Origin: Labilithrix sp.
GTDB lineage: Bacteria > Myxococcota_A > Polyangia > Polyangiales > Polyangiaceae
Length of the DNA stretch: 64,000 nucleotides
Reading direction: 5' to 3'
Assembly (NCBI GenBank): GCA_019637155.1
Contig: JAHBWE010000012.1
Coordinates: 277,787 to 341,786 of the forward strand
The notes beneath the pieces are model-generated. The model was not told the origin of the DNA. It did not search any database and saw only the letters and a list, made by a program, of their open reading frames with translations. Shown here piece by piece: positions 1 to 9,391 of this stretch (its first letter is position 1; each line of letters opens with the position of its first letter). Made by a program: the position numbers and the translations under genes.

Positions 1-1185
1 GATGCACATCTTGATGCGGAGGTCGTCGTTCCAGGAGACGTCCCACGCGCTCGCGTGGCACATGACCTCGCGGTCCTTCGGGCGCGTGAAGAGCGAGCGC
101 TTCCAGAACGTGTCCGGCAGCGGATCGAGGCCGAGCGAGGTGAAGAACGCCTCGCCGAGCTTCACCATCTTCACCGCGTCGTACTTCTTCGCCTTCAGCT
201 TCTTGTCGACGTCGAGCGATCCCTGCCCCGGGTACGGCTCGACGAGGTCGTAGACGTTGGCCCACTCCTGCGCCCACATGTTGCCGAGGAGCTGCGCCGG
301 GATCGGCGCCTTGTCCTTGATCTTGTCGGCGCCGTACTTCGCGCGGAGCTTCTTCCGCGTGTAGCAGTGGAGCTCGTCGTAGAGCGGCTTCACGTCGTTC
401 CACAGCCGCTCGACGTCGGCCTCGAACGCGTCGGGCGGCATGTCGTAGCCGGAGCGCCAGAGCGCGCCCATGTCCGCGAAGCCGATCTCCTTCGCGCCCT
501 TGTTCCCGAGCTCGGCGTAGCGCGCGTACTTGTCGCGCATCACCGGCGCGATCGCGTGCCAGCCGGCCCACGCCTCGGTGAGCTCGTCCCAGCTGCGGCT
601 CTTCTTGAGGACGCGGTTCAGATCGTCGAGCTTCATGCACGTGCCCGGCACGGCGGGCTTCCACGTCTTCGCGAGCGCGGAGCCGGCCTTCGGGCAGTAC
701 TCGCCCTTCGCGTAGGTCGCGGTCATGCTCGTCGAGATCTTCGCGAGCTCGCCGCGCTCGTCGGCGTTCGACGGCGCGGGGACGACCTGCGCGAGCTTGA
801 GGAGCATGAGCTGCCGCGCGGTGACGGGATCGATCCCCGTCAATCCGTCGAAGCGATGCGCCTTCTGGATCGCGTCGGTGACGTAGGCCGCGGTCGCCTC
901 CTCCCCCGCCGCCGCGAGCGCCTCCGAGTCCTCGGTGACGAAGTTGAGGCTCACCCACCCGGCCTGATCGCGCGCGGTCCACAGCCGGCGGAGGTCCTTG
1001 TCGACTTGCTCGATGAACCTCTTCGCCTCCTCCGGCGTCGCGGCGGCCGGCGGCGTCGCCGTCACGGGCTGCGCCGTCGCCGGCTCGCACTTCGGGCACG
1101 GCGCGACGGGCGGCGGATCGCTTCCGCCGCACGCGACGGCGAGGAGGACGGTGGAGACGGACACGAAGAGGCTCGAGAGACGCAT
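1..1185 (-). CDS. Peptidyl-dipeptidase A-like (M2) lipoprotein, 3' end outside window
   Basis: Likely a zinc dipeptidyl carboxypeptidase of the ACE-like M2 family, anchored as a lipoprotein. It reads leftward and leaves the window at base 1, so only the first 395 codons are visible. A lipoprotein signal ends in LAVAC (Cys19), followed by a Pro/Ala-rich linker. Family hallmarks are FADMGALWRSGYD in the middle, then QLLGNMWAQEW, and HASAWDV near the cut end. The zinc motif HEXXH would lie just beyond the edge and is not seen, so catalytic competence is unproven. The ATG at 1185 is chosen because the lipoprotein signal begins there and TAGAAG lies 8 nt upstream. Confidence 0.85.
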   Translation of the reverse strand, partial: MRLSSLFVSVSTVLLAVACGGSDPPPVAPCPKCEPATAQPVTATPPAAATPEEAKRFIEQVDKDLRRLWTARDQAGWVSLNFVTEDSEALAAAGEEATAAYVTDAIQKAHRFDGLTGIDPVTARQLMLLKLAQVVPAPSNADERGELAKISTSMTATYAKGEYCPKAGSALAKTWKPAVPGTCMKLDDLNRVLKKSRSWDELTEAWAGWHAIAPVMRDKYARYAELGNKGAKEIGFADMGALWRSGYDMPPDAFEADVERLWNDVKPLYDELHCYTRKKLRAKYGADKIKDKAPIPAQLLGNMWAQEWANVYDLVEPYPGQGSLDVDKKLKAKKYDAVKMVKLGEAFFTSLGLDPLPDTFWKRSLFTRPKDREVMCHASAWDVSWNDDLRIKMCI

Positions 1186-1321
1186 CGCGCGCGCTTCTAG
1201 ACCACCGGTGTCAGGTTGGCAAAGCACGACCGCGACGCCGCCGACGCGAGCGCCAACTTGTCTCGACGCGAGCCAAGACAGGCATCAACCCCACGGAATT
1301 CCCGGCGGCACGCGCGTCGCA

Positions 1322-2200
1322 ATGACGGCCGGCATGCTGCTGAAGAACGCCCTCTCCGCCGCCGTCCCCGCGATGATCGCCGTCATCGCGTTCCTCCACG
1401 CGCACGCGGTCGGGGCGCTCATCGACGCTTCGTCGACGACCGCGGCGTCGGTCGCGCCGTTCGCGGAGGCGCGGGCGGCGACCGCTCCGCCCGCGAAGGC
1501 GCGCGGCGACGCGGAGACGATCCTCGCGCGCAACGTGTTCGACCACACCGCGACGCCGGCGCAGAAGCTCATCGGCGCGCGCCAGACCGCCGACGCGCCG
1601 TCGTGCGAAGGCGTCCGCGCGCTCGTGAGCGTGCGCGTCGACGAGAACGACGCGTCGTTCGCCGCCCTCGACGTCGGCGGCAAGCGCTACATCCGCCGTC
1701 GCGGCGGCTTCATCGACGGCCTCGCGGTCGTGTTCGTGGGAACGGACCGCGTCTGGCTCGCGCAGAACGGCGTCGTGTGCCAGGCCCGTATCTTCGGCGC
1801 CGAGCCGCCGAAGCGCGCGGCCCGAACCGCGTCGGCGTTCGAGCAGGAGATCGGCGCGAAGATCCAGAAGACGGGACCGAACGAATACGCGATCGATCGC
1901 GGCGCCGTCGCGCGTCTGCTCGAGGCGCAGACGGAGCTCATGAAGACGCCGCTCGCGCCGGAGAAGGAGAACGATCGCGTCGTCGGCTACCGCCTCGTGC
2001 GCGTGAAGCCGGGCAGCGTGCTCTCCCTCCTCGGCCTCGAGTCGGGCGATCGCCTCGAGGCGGTCGACGGCGTCGCGGTCACGAGCCCCGAGGGGATGAT
2101 GCAAGCCTACGCGCGCCTCAGCACCGGCACGCTCGAGCGCCTCACGATCCGCGTCACGCGCGCGGGCAAGCCGACGAGCCTCGACTACACGATCAAGTGA
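1322..2200 (+). CDS. gspC: Type II secretion GspC-like inner-membrane protein with PDZ domain
   Basis: 292 residues. One N-terminal membrane anchor (residues ~10-27), a short linker, then the GspC signature ARNVFDHT, a homology region of beta strands (GKRYIRRRGGF, VWLAQNGVVCQ) and the motif KTGPNEYAIDRG that precedes a C-terminal PDZ domain (VKPGSVLSLLGLESGDRLEAV). In type II secretion GspC links the inner-membrane platform to the GspD secretin. No other gsp gene is adjacent, which is unusual. The open frame extends upstream of 1322, but the hydrophobic anchor fixes a start at ATG 1322 or 1334. Its last 8 nt overlap the convergent aminotransferase gene. Confidence 0.8.
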   Translation: MTAGMLLKNALSAAVPAMIAVIAFLHAHAVGALIDASSTTAASVAPFAEARAATAPPAKARGDAETILARNVFDHTATPAQKLIGARQTADAPSCEGVRALVSVRVDENDASFAALDVGGKRYIRRRGGFIDGLAVVFVGTDRVWLAQNGVVCQARIFGAEPPKRAARTASAFEQEIGAKIQKTGPNEYAIDRGAVARLLEAQTELMKTPLAPEKENDRVVGYRLVRVKPGSVLSLLGLESGDRLEAVDGVAVTSPEGMMQAYARLSTGTLERLTIRVTRAGKPTSLDYTIK

Positions 2201-3347
2201 GCGCCGCGGCGAGGCGCGCGATGCCGTCGAGCACCTTCGCCCGCGGCGCCGCGGTGAAGCAGAGGCGCGCGAAGCGCTCGTAGCTGCCGAAGGCGTGCCC
2301 CGGCGCGAGGAGGACGCCGCGCGTGGCCGCGCGCTCCAGCACCGGGAGCGCGGGCGTACCGAAGTCGAGGAAGAAGTACGTCGCGCCCTCGGGGACGTGG
2401 AAGCGGAGCGGCGTCTCCGCGAGCGCGCGCGCGCACTCGTCGCGCACGCTGCGGTAGGTCGCGCACGCGGACGCGGGGAACGCGTCCTCCTCGAGCGCGG
2501 CGACGGCGGCGCGCTGCATCGCGACCGACACGTTGAACGCGGAGTGGGTGGAGACGCGACGGCCGAGCGCGACGACCGGCGCCGGCGCGAGGCAGAAGCC
2601 GACGCGGATCCCCGCGAGGGCGTGGCTCTTCGAGAGCGAGTGCAAGACGACCGTGCGCTCGCGCATGCCGGGGAGCGTGGCGATCGAAGGCGGCGCGGCC
2701 TCGTACGCGACGTCGGCGTAGACCTCGTCGCTGAAGACCCAGAGGTCGTGCGCGCATGCGAAGTCGGCGATGCGAGCGAGCTGCGCTGCGGAGAGCACCT
2801 TCCCGTCCGGGTTGTTCGGCGAGATGAGGTAGAGCGCCTTCGTCTTCGCGCTCAGCTTCGACGCGAAGACCGCGGTCGGATCGAGGGTAGGGTCTTCGTA
2901 GAGGCGCTGCGTGAGCGGAGCCTCGACGGGGTGCGCGCCGCACGACGAGAAGATGCCGGGCGCGAGCGGCCAGTACGGCGACGCCACGATGACCTCGTCG
3001 CCTTCGTCGAGCACCGCGCGCGCCGCGCAGAAGAGCGCGTGCGTGCCGCCGTTGCCGACGAGGACCTCGCTCGCCGCGTCGTAGCCCCCGCCCGCCCGCT
3101 TCGCGATCGCGGCGCGGAGCTCGGCGGTGCCGGCGGTGGGGCCGTAGCGATGGAGCGAGGCGTCGTCCGGCGCGAGCGCCGCGAGCGCGCGCGTCGCCGC
3201 GCCCGGCGGCGCGACGTGGGTGTCGCCGATCTGGAGCGGGATCAGCTCGAGGCCGCGCGCGGTGAGCTCGTCGATGCGCGCCTGGAGCGCGGAGAAGACC
3301 GGCGGCTGGATGCGCGCCGCCGCGCGGGAGAGTCCGCGCGCAGACAC
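2193..3347 (-). CDS. Class I/II pyridoxal-phosphate aminotransferase
   Basis: 384 residues, fold-type I aminotransferase. Visible are the substrate/PLP region QIGDTHVAPPG, the GNGGTHALFCA turn, YLISPNNPDGKVLS (PLP-binding Asn), SDEVYADV (Asp and Tyr contacting PLP) and the Schiff-base lysine in SLSKSHALAGIRVGF. Substrate cannot be told from sequence; AspC/DapL-like or alanine transaminase-like are both possible. The GTG start directly abuts the TGA of the upstream gene, so the two are probably translated together. It ends tail-to-tail with gspC with an 8-nt overlap. Confidence 0.85.
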   Translation of the reverse strand: MSARGLSRAAARIQPPVFSALQARIDELTARGLELIPLQIGDTHVAPPGAATRALAALAPDDASLHRYGPTAGTAELRAAIAKRAGGGYDAASEVLVGNGGTHALFCAARAVLDEGDEVIVASPYWPLAPGIFSSCGAHPVEAPLTQRLYEDPTLDPTAVFASKLSAKTKALYLISPNNPDGKVLSAAQLARIADFACAHDLWVFSDEVYADVAYEAAPPSIATLPGMRERTVVLHSLSKSHALAGIRVGFCLAPAPVVALGRRVSTHSAFNVSVAMQRAAVAALEEDAFPASACATYRSVRDECARALAETPLRFHVPEGATYFFLDFGTPALPVLERAATRGVLLAPGHAFGSYERFARLCFTAAPRAKVLDGIARLAAALT

Positions 3348-5063
3348 TCAGAAGCCGATCGCGCCGCCGATCTCGGGGCCGATGCTCGGGGCGAACGCGT
3401 TGAGGAAGGCGAGGTTGCCGCGGACGCCGAAGGTGAGCGCGAAGTTCTGCTTCACCGCGAAGCGGCCGCCGCCGCCGACGGAGAAGAAGCCGGGGCCGGC
3501 GATGTGCCAGGCGTCGGGGTTCTTGTCGGTCCGGTTGCCCTCTCGGATCTCGACCGTCTTCACGCTGACCTTCGTCTCGAACTGCGCGGCGCCCGCGCCG
3601 GCGAAGACGTAAGGAGCGAAGCCCTTCTTGAAGAGCGCGTCCTTGCCGAACACGTAGGTGCCGCGAAGCTCGAAGTGGATCGGCACCGCGAAGCGCTTCG
3701 CGTCCTCGCCCGCCGCGGCGCCCGGGTAGTTGTTGAGGATGAGGCCGAGGCGCGCGCCGAGCTGGAAGTTGCCGGAGAGCGAGTAGTCGGCGCTGATCAG
3801 GATGCGGATGTTGCCGAGCGCGCCGCCGCCCGCGACCTTGTCCGAGCCGCGGTTCGCCGAGGTGACGATCGCGTCGTTCGCGGCGCGGCCGGTCGCGGGA
3901 TCGCGCGTCGGGTAGTCGGCGCCGCCGTCGACGCAGTAGTAGTTCTTGTCGTTGAGCGGGAGCGCGGTGTCGCTGTTCAGCTTGCACGCGTCCTCGACGC
4001 TCGGGACGAACGCGTAGTCGAGCGCGCCGGAGAGGCCGACCCAGAAGCGCGGCGCCTTCGCGTTGCTGCCCTCGTAGTCGGCGCACTTGCTGCTGTCGCA
4101 GCGGTTGCTCTTGCACTCGGCGTCTTCCTCGCAGAACTCGCCGCCCTCCTTGCCGGTCGGCTCCCTGTCCTCGCTGACCGCGGGCTTCGCGCTCTTCTTG
4201 CAGCCGGGGAAGTTCGGCGGGCAGTCGCCCGTGTCCTGGCACTGCGTCGGCGGGGACGAGCCCGGCAGGCGCGGCGCCTCCTCCGGCTTGTCGTTCGTGA
4301 CCTGCGTCTTGTACGGGTTGTTGCGATCGCCGCCCTGCGCGACGGGATCGTTGTTCGAGTCGAAGCCGGTGAGGAAGTACTGCGTCACGCCTTGCTGGAC
4401 GTCGGCGCAGGGGATGAGGCCGCCCCACCCGTTCTCGCCCATCTTCTTCAGCTCGACGTTCCTCCAGTCCGCCATGCCGAAGCCCTTGTAACGAGCGATG
4501 ACGCGGACGAGCGGCGTCTCGCCGTTGTACTCGGCGTAGACGGGGATCGACGTGCGGACCTGCTGCTCCGTCGTCGGGCTGTGCGCGAAGTCGCCTTCGG
4601 GCTGGCTCGTGTTGGCGGCCGGCTTCTTCGGCTTCGGCTGCTCGTCCGGCGCCGACGGCGCGCCGCCCGCGGCCCGCTTCTTCGCCTCGTTGAACGAGGC
4701 CTCGAGGTCCTTCGTCTTGATGTCGGGATCGAGGTTGATGCCGGGGTCGATCTTGAGCGCGTTGACGAAGCTCTGGATCCCCTTCTCCTTGTCGAGCTGG
4801 CCGCCGATGAGGACGACGCCGAGGTCGCGCTGCAGGCGCGCGCGGAGGCCGGGGCCGCACTTGTTGTCGCCGCACGTGCCGATCGCCTTCTCGAGCTTGT
4901 CCTGCGCCTTCTTGAAGTCGGTCGTCAGGTAGTCGTCCATCGCCTTCTTCTGGAGCCCGGTCGCGGCCTGTTCCGTCTTGCCGTCGGCGAGGGCGGCGGG
5001 CGCGAAGAGGAAGAGCGCAAGACCGAGCGCAAAGACGAGCGCGGTGCGGGCGTACGAGGACAT
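3348..5063 (-). CDS. Secreted outer-membrane-type protein with TPR-like N-terminus and Cys-rich segment
   Basis: 571 residues, function unknown. A signal peptide (LVFALGLALFLF, cleavage near APAALA) is followed by a TPR-like helical region (LTTDFKKAQDKLEKAI) typical of myxobacterial envelope proteins. A cysteine-rich middle (GEFCEEDAECKSNRCDSSKC) follows, then a C-terminal beta-rich half with alternating aromatic and glycine strands ending IGPEIGGAIGF, as in outer-membrane barrels. ATG 5063 is chosen because the longer frame adds residues before the signal peptide. It lies 46 nt after the OmpA-like gene and abuts the aminotransferase gene, so it may belong to the lexA-ompA run. Envelope location is inferred. 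Confidence 0.75.
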   Translation of the reverse strand: MSSYARTALVFALGLALFLFAPAALADGKTEQAATGLQKKAMDDYLTTDFKKAQDKLEKAIGTCGDNKCGPGLRARLQRDLGVVLIGGQLDKEKGIQSFVNALKIDPGINLDPDIKTKDLEASFNEAKKRAAGGAPSAPDEQPKPKKPAANTSQPEGDFAHSPTTEQQVRTSIPVYAEYNGETPLVRVIARYKGFGMADWRNVELKKMGENGWGGLIPCADVQQGVTQYFLTGFDSNNDPVAQGGDRNNPYKTQVTNDKPEEAPRLPGSSPPTQCQDTGDCPPNFPGCKKSAKPAVSEDREPTGKEGGEFCEEDAECKSNRCDSSKCADYEGSNAKAPRFWVGLSGALDYAFVPSVEDACKLNSDTALPLNDKNYYCVDGGADYPTRDPATGRAANDAIVTSANRGSDKVAGGGALGNIRILISADYSLSGNFQLGARLGLILNNYPGAAAGEDAKRFAVPIHFELRGTYVFGKDALFKKGFAPYVFAGAGAAQFETKVSVKTVEIREGNRTDKNPDAWHIAGPGFFSVGGGGRFAVKQNFALTFGVRGNLAFLNAFAPSIGPEIGGAIGF

Positions 5064-5109
5064 CAGGGTCGGTCCATTACACCCGTTTGGCCCGCACAGG
5101 CCGACAAAA

Positions 5110-6219
<1,110 letters not shown>

Positions 6220-6220
6220 G

Positions 6221-6562
6221 TCAGTTCTCCCAGCCGTTGCTCTCGTCTTTGTCCTTGTCGGCCTTGTCGGGATCGTCGCCGCCGCGCTTGCCGCTCGAGA
6301 TCTTGTCGATCGCCTTCTGCGCGTAGGTCTCCGCCGTCTCGGCGAGGTTCGCCGCGTCGCCGTAGCTCGCCTCCGACGCGTGGACGCGCGCCTCGTGGAG
6401 GTGCTCCTTCGCGTAGTAGTACTCGTACGGCGCGGCCTTCTCCGCCCCCATCTCGCGCGCCTGCTCGAGCTTCGCCTCCGCGGCGTTCACGTTGATCGCG
6501 TAGTAGACGCTCCCGCACCCGGAGAGCGCAGTCAACGCAAGAGCACCGATCGAGAGCCGCAT
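6221..6562 (-). CDS. DUF4398-type small lipoprotein
   Basis: 113 residues. A lipoprotein signal (ALTALSGC) is followed by two amphipathic helices rich in Ala/Glu (NAAEAKLEQAREMGAEKA, YAKEHLHEARVHASEASYGDA) that match the DUF4398 pattern, and a charged Asp/Lys C-terminus. DUF4398 proteins commonly sit beside OmpA-type genes and are presumed envelope-associated; the biochemical role is unknown. ATG 6562 is used because the signal peptide starts there. It lies 25 nt downstream of lexA and 1 nt upstream of the OmpA gene, suggesting one transcript. Confidence 0.82.
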   Translation of the reverse strand: MRLSIGALALTALSGCGSVYYAINVNAAEAKLEQAREMGAEKAAPYEYYYAKEHLHEARVHASEASYGDAANLAETAETYAQKAIDKISSGKRGGDDPDKADKDKDESNGWEN

Positions 6563-6587
6563 CGCGGCCACCAGAGGTACTACAGGC

Positions 6588-7325
6588 TCAAAGCTTGCGG
6601 AAGACGCCAACGACGACGCCGAGCAGCATCGTCGGTTTGAAGTCCATGGCGCGGACGAGGATGGGGGCCATGGTCTTGTTGGCGGGCTGGAAGCGGACGT
6701 AGTCCTTCTCGGGGTAGTAGTACTTCACCGTCGCTTCGTCGCCGATGAGCGCGACGACGATCTCGCCGCGCTTCGCCTCGAGCTGCTTCCGGACGAAGAT
6801 GTAGTCGCCGTTGAAGATGCCGGCCTCGATCATCGAGTCGCCGTGGATGCGGAGGCCGAAGACCTCCCGGCCGCCCTTGAGGAGGCCGCGATCGACCCGC
6901 ACCGTGTCGATGACCTGCTCCTCCGCGAAGAGCGGGAGACCTGCGGCGACGCGCCCGAGCACGGCGACCTCGATCACGTCGTCGTCGTCGTTCGCCGCGA
7001 CGCCGCTGCCGACGCCGACGGCGCGGCCGATCGGGACGTCGCGACCGATCTCGACCGAGCCGGAGCCGCGCTCCTCTTCTTCTTCGGCCGGGACCTCGGC
7101 GTTACTGTTCGCGTGTGCGGTGGGTCGCAGCGCGCGAGACTTCATGTCTTCGCGCGTGAGGTAGCCTTTGCGCTCGAGCGCGCGGAGGTGATCGTTGACG
7201 CCGTTCGTCGAACGAATCCCCATCTTCGCGCCGATCTCGCGGAGCGTCGGCGGATAGCCGCGGTCGGCGATCGACTGTCGAATGAAGTCGAGGACCATTT
7301 GCTGCCGCTCGGTGAGACCTTGCAC
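6588..7325 (-). CDS. lexA: LexA SOS repressor
   Basis: 245 residues from GTG 7325. N-terminal winged helix (GLTERQQMVLDFI, PTLREIGAKMGI, NDHLRALERKGYL), an acidic linker of about 45 residues that is longer than usual, and a C-terminal S24 autoprotease: cleavage site Ala128-Gly129 (GRVAAG), Ser164 (HGDSM) and Lys201 (EATVK), with the Ser-Lys spacing of 37 seen in E. coli LexA. RecA-stimulated self-cleavage derepresses SOS genes. A TTG at 7361 would add 12 residues, but that codon is the likely -35 and the extension covers the operator, so GTG 7325 is preferred. The gene leads a possible operon with envelope genes. Confidence 0.95.
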   Translation of the reverse strand: MQGLTERQQMVLDFIRQSIADRGYPPTLREIGAKMGIRSTNGVNDHLRALERKGYLTREDMKSRALRPTAHANSNAEVPAEEEEERGSGSVEIGRDVPIGRAVGVGSGVAANDDDDVIEVAVLGRVAAGLPLFAEEQVIDTVRVDRGLLKGGREVFGLRIHGDSMIEAGIFNGDYIFVRKQLEAKRGEIVVALIGDEATVKYYYPEKDYVRFQPANKTMAPILVRAMDFKPTMLLGVVVGVFRKL

Positions 7326-7328
7326 GTT

Positions 7329-7361
7329 GTTCAGGCTACTGAACGGGCGTACCCGAGTCAA
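7329..7361 (-). promoter_or_regulatory. Putative lexA promoter and overlapping palindromic operator
   Basis: On the minus strand TTGACT (7361-7356), a 17-nt spacer and TAGCCT (7338-7333) form a sigma70-like promoter. The 16-nt perfect palindrome GTTCAGTAGCCTGAAC (7344-7329) covers the -10. Transcription would begin at about the GTG start itself, giving a leaderless mRNA. The arms GTTCAG/CTGAAC are the same hexamers as the recalled M. xanthus LexA box but in the opposite order, so binding is inferred. Confidence 0.55.
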
Positions 7362-7433
7362 GCAACGGGCTCACTTTTGTCCACAGGTTCTACAGATGAG
7401 CCAAATCCGCCTCGAAACAGGTAGAAAAGCGGC

Positions 7434-8078
7434 ATGGCGTACGAGCGGTGGCTGATCGCGCGAGGGAACGTCCTCGCGCCGAACTGGGAGACCCTGATCG
7501 CGCTCGTGAAGAAGATGCGCGAGGAGAAATGGCTCGTCGGGCCGGGGCGGGCCTTCACTACGGTCGAGGTGGGCGAGGCCAACGAGGAGCCGGTGCCCGA
7601 GACGATCGATCGCGCGTGGATCGACGACGAGAGCCGCGAGGAGCTCCGGATGGTCTGGTCCTGCGCGGGTGCGCAGGCGCCGCTCGCAGGCGCGGAGGCG
7701 AAGACGATCGAGCTCCAGCGCGCGCCCGACTTCGTCTACCCGGTCCGGAAGGAGATCGGCCCCCTGCCGACCGAGTGCCGCTGCAAGGAGGACCTCTCCT
7801 TCGAGTGGGACGAGGAGGAGCTGACCCCGACCTTCACGAAGTCGACCGGCATCTACACCGAGTGCGAAGCGTGCAGCCGCACCTTCGATCCCGCGAAGGG
7901 CACCGCGAAGCTCTCCGATCCGGTCACGAAGAAGACGGAAGACGTGAACGGAGGTGCAGCGTACCGCTTCGCGATCAAGGTGGTCTCGGAGGAGGCCGCC
8001 GCCTTCGCGCCCGCGTTCCTCGCCTTCGTCGAGAAGGAGTTCGGTCGCTCCTTCTACGAGGTCGGCGCGGCTTCATAG
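7434..8078 (+). CDS. Conserved hypothetical protein with paired-cysteine segment
   Basis: 214 residues, not recognised. Soluble, acidic, no signal peptide or membrane segment. Central cysteines occur as ECRCKED and, about 35 residues later, ECEACSRTF, which could form a zinc ribbon. The N-terminus (YERWLIARGN) and the C-terminal FAPAFLAFVEKEFGRSFYEV look like a compact alpha/beta domain. It is transcribed divergently from lexA, 108 bp apart start to start. TAGAAA (7422-7427) lies 6 nt before the ATG with no Shine-Dalgarno. Zinc binding is a guess. Confidence 0.7.
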   Translation: MAYERWLIARGNVLAPNWETLIALVKKMREEKWLVGPGRAFTTVEVGEANEEPVPETIDRAWIDDESREELRMVWSCAGAQAPLAGAEAKTIELQRAPDFVYPVRKEIGPLPTECRCKEDLSFEWDEEELTPTFTKSTGIYTECEACSRTFDPAKGTAKLSDPVTKKTEDVNGGAAYRFAIKVVSEEAAAFAPAFLAFVEKEFGRSFYEVGAAS

Positions 8079-8101
8079 CAGGGGCTGCGCCCCTGCACCC
8101 C
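8078..8101 (+). repeat. GC-rich hairpin of the 3'-end repeat family
   Basis: Perfect 8-bp inverted repeat GCAGGGGC/GCCCCTGC with a TGC loop, followed by ACCCC, starting at the stop codon of the hypothetical gene. It resembles the hairpins found directly after the stops at 19211 and 63839. Confidence 0.7.
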
Positions 8102-8112
8102 GCTCGCACGAT

Positions 8113-8141
8113 ACAGAAAAACGCGAAGCGCGTTTTTCTGT
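8113..8141. terminator. Bidirectional terminator-like hairpin
   Basis: 13-bp perfect inverted repeat ACAGAAAAACGCG / CGCGTTTTTCTGT with an AAG loop, between two convergent genes. The A and T runs lie inside the arms, so in either direction the 3' arm contains a T run. A bidirectional terminator is the simplest reading. Confidence 0.75.
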
Positions 8142-8168
8142 CGCGTGCTCGCCTCGACGAGGGGGGGC

Positions 8169-9275
8169 TTATCGGGCGCCGCAGCTCCCCGGGCTCGGTC
8201 GACCGTCGTTGATCGAGGGCCAGCCGTCCTTCCATGTCACCCGATCGGCGAGGCCGAGGCGCGGGCTGCCGCCGCCCACCCGCCCCTTCTCCCAGGCGTG
8301 GAACACGTACCAGTCGGCGCCGTCGGGGCCCTCGACGATCGAGCCGTGGCCCGGACCCTGCCAGCAGTCGTCGGCCGTGCTCGCGAGGATCGGCGCGCCG
8401 TGCTTCTCGAACGGACCTCGCGGGCTGCGCGATCGCGCCACGCCGGTCGCGTAGCGATGATCGAAGAACGCGTTCCCGCTGTAGAAGAGGTAGTACCAGC
8501 CGTCCCGCGCGATCATCCACGCGCCCTCGACGAGGTTCGCCTCCCACGGCAGGTCGTTGCGAAGGAGCTCGACGCGCTTGCCCACGAGCGAGAGGCCGTC
8601 CGCCGCGAGCTCCTGGAGGAAGAGCGGCGTCCCCGCCGGGGGGAGGCCGTTGCTCTCCTGCTTCCAGAGCATGTAGTGGCGGCCGTCGTTCGGATCGCGG
8701 AAGTAGTGCGAGTCGATCGCGCCGATCGGCGACTCCGCGAGGATCGGCTTCCCGCGATCGACGAACGGACCGGTCGGCGCATCGCTCGTCGCGACGCCGA
8801 GCGCCATCTTGCCGGTGGTCTTCGACTTCGCGGTGAAGAAGACGACGTACCTGGCGCCGACGCGATGGAGCTCCGGCGCCCACGGCGCGCCGTCGTACCA
8901 GGACGGCTCGCTCCCGCGCGGGAACACGTAGCCGACGTGCTGCCAGCGCACGAGGTCGCCGCTGACGCGAATGGGGTAGATGCCTGCGCTGCCGCCGGTG
9001 CTGACCATGTAGTAGCGACCGTCGACGTCGCGCATGACGCCGGGGTCCGCGACGCCGCCTTGCGCCGCGGGGATGACGGGGTTCGGGATCGGCTCGTCGT
9101 CGTCCGCGGCGATGGCGACGCCGGCGTCCGCCGTCGGCTCTGCGCTCGCGGCGGCGTCCTTGCTGCGGCTGGGCGGGAGGCGATCGGCGCGGAAGGAATC
9201 GCTCGTCGTCCCGTCGAGCTCCGGAGACGAACACGCGACGAGACCGAGGAACGTGAGGAGAGCGAGTCGAGGCAT
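8169..9275 (-). CDS. GH43-like glycoside hydrolase lipoprotein
   Basis: 368 residues. A lipoprotein signal ends LGLVAC (Cys15), then a low-complexity linker to ~62, then a five-bladed-propeller GH43-type domain. The three acids expected for GH43 are visible: Asp77 in GVADPGVM, Asp188 in GAIDSHYFRDP and Glu250 in ANLVEGAW. APELHRVG and HGSIVEGP are further family landmarks. GH43 enzymes include arabinanases, arabinofuranosidases and xylosidases; the exact substrate cannot be read. Surface anchoring suggests degradation of external polysaccharide. It stands alone, convergent with the hypothetical gene at 7434. Confidence 0.87.
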   Translation of the reverse strand: MPRLALLTFLGLVACSSPELDGTTSDSFRADRLPPSRSKDAAASAEPTADAGVAIAADDDEPIPNPVIPAAQGGVADPGVMRDVDGRYYMVSTGGSAGIYPIRVSGDLVRWQHVGYVFPRGSEPSWYDGAPWAPELHRVGARYVVFFTAKSKTTGKMALGVATSDAPTGPFVDRGKPILAESPIGAIDSHYFRDPNDGRHYMLWKQESNGLPPAGTPLFLQELAADGLSLVGKRVELLRNDLPWEANLVEGAWMIARDGWYYLFYSGNAFFDHRYATGVARSRSPRGPFEKHGAPILASTADDCWQGPGHGSIVEGPDGADWYVFHAWEKGRVGGGSPRLGLADRVTWKDGWPSINDGRPSPGSCGAR

Positions 9276-9315
9276 GCGCGCTCACGAGCACGCGCCGCGC
9301 CAGCGCCGGCGACGC

Positions 9316-9334
9316 GTGTCTCCGCGGGAGACAC
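9316..9334 (-). terminator. Hairpin downstream of the cNMP-binding gene
   Basis: 8-bp inverted repeat GTGTCTCC/GGAGACAC around a GCG loop, between the stop of the gene at 9392 and the start of the GH43 gene. No U tract follows, so intrinsic termination is uncertain. Confidence 0.45.
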
Positions 9335-9391
9335 CAGGCTCGCAAACGATCCGCCGGGCGCGCGGGGCCCCGGCGGCCGGGCGCCAGGCGC

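Noticed and set aside
7326..7361. TTG 7361 as lexA start
   Set aside because: The TTG is the likely -35, and the added residues would be encoded by the operator and promoter.
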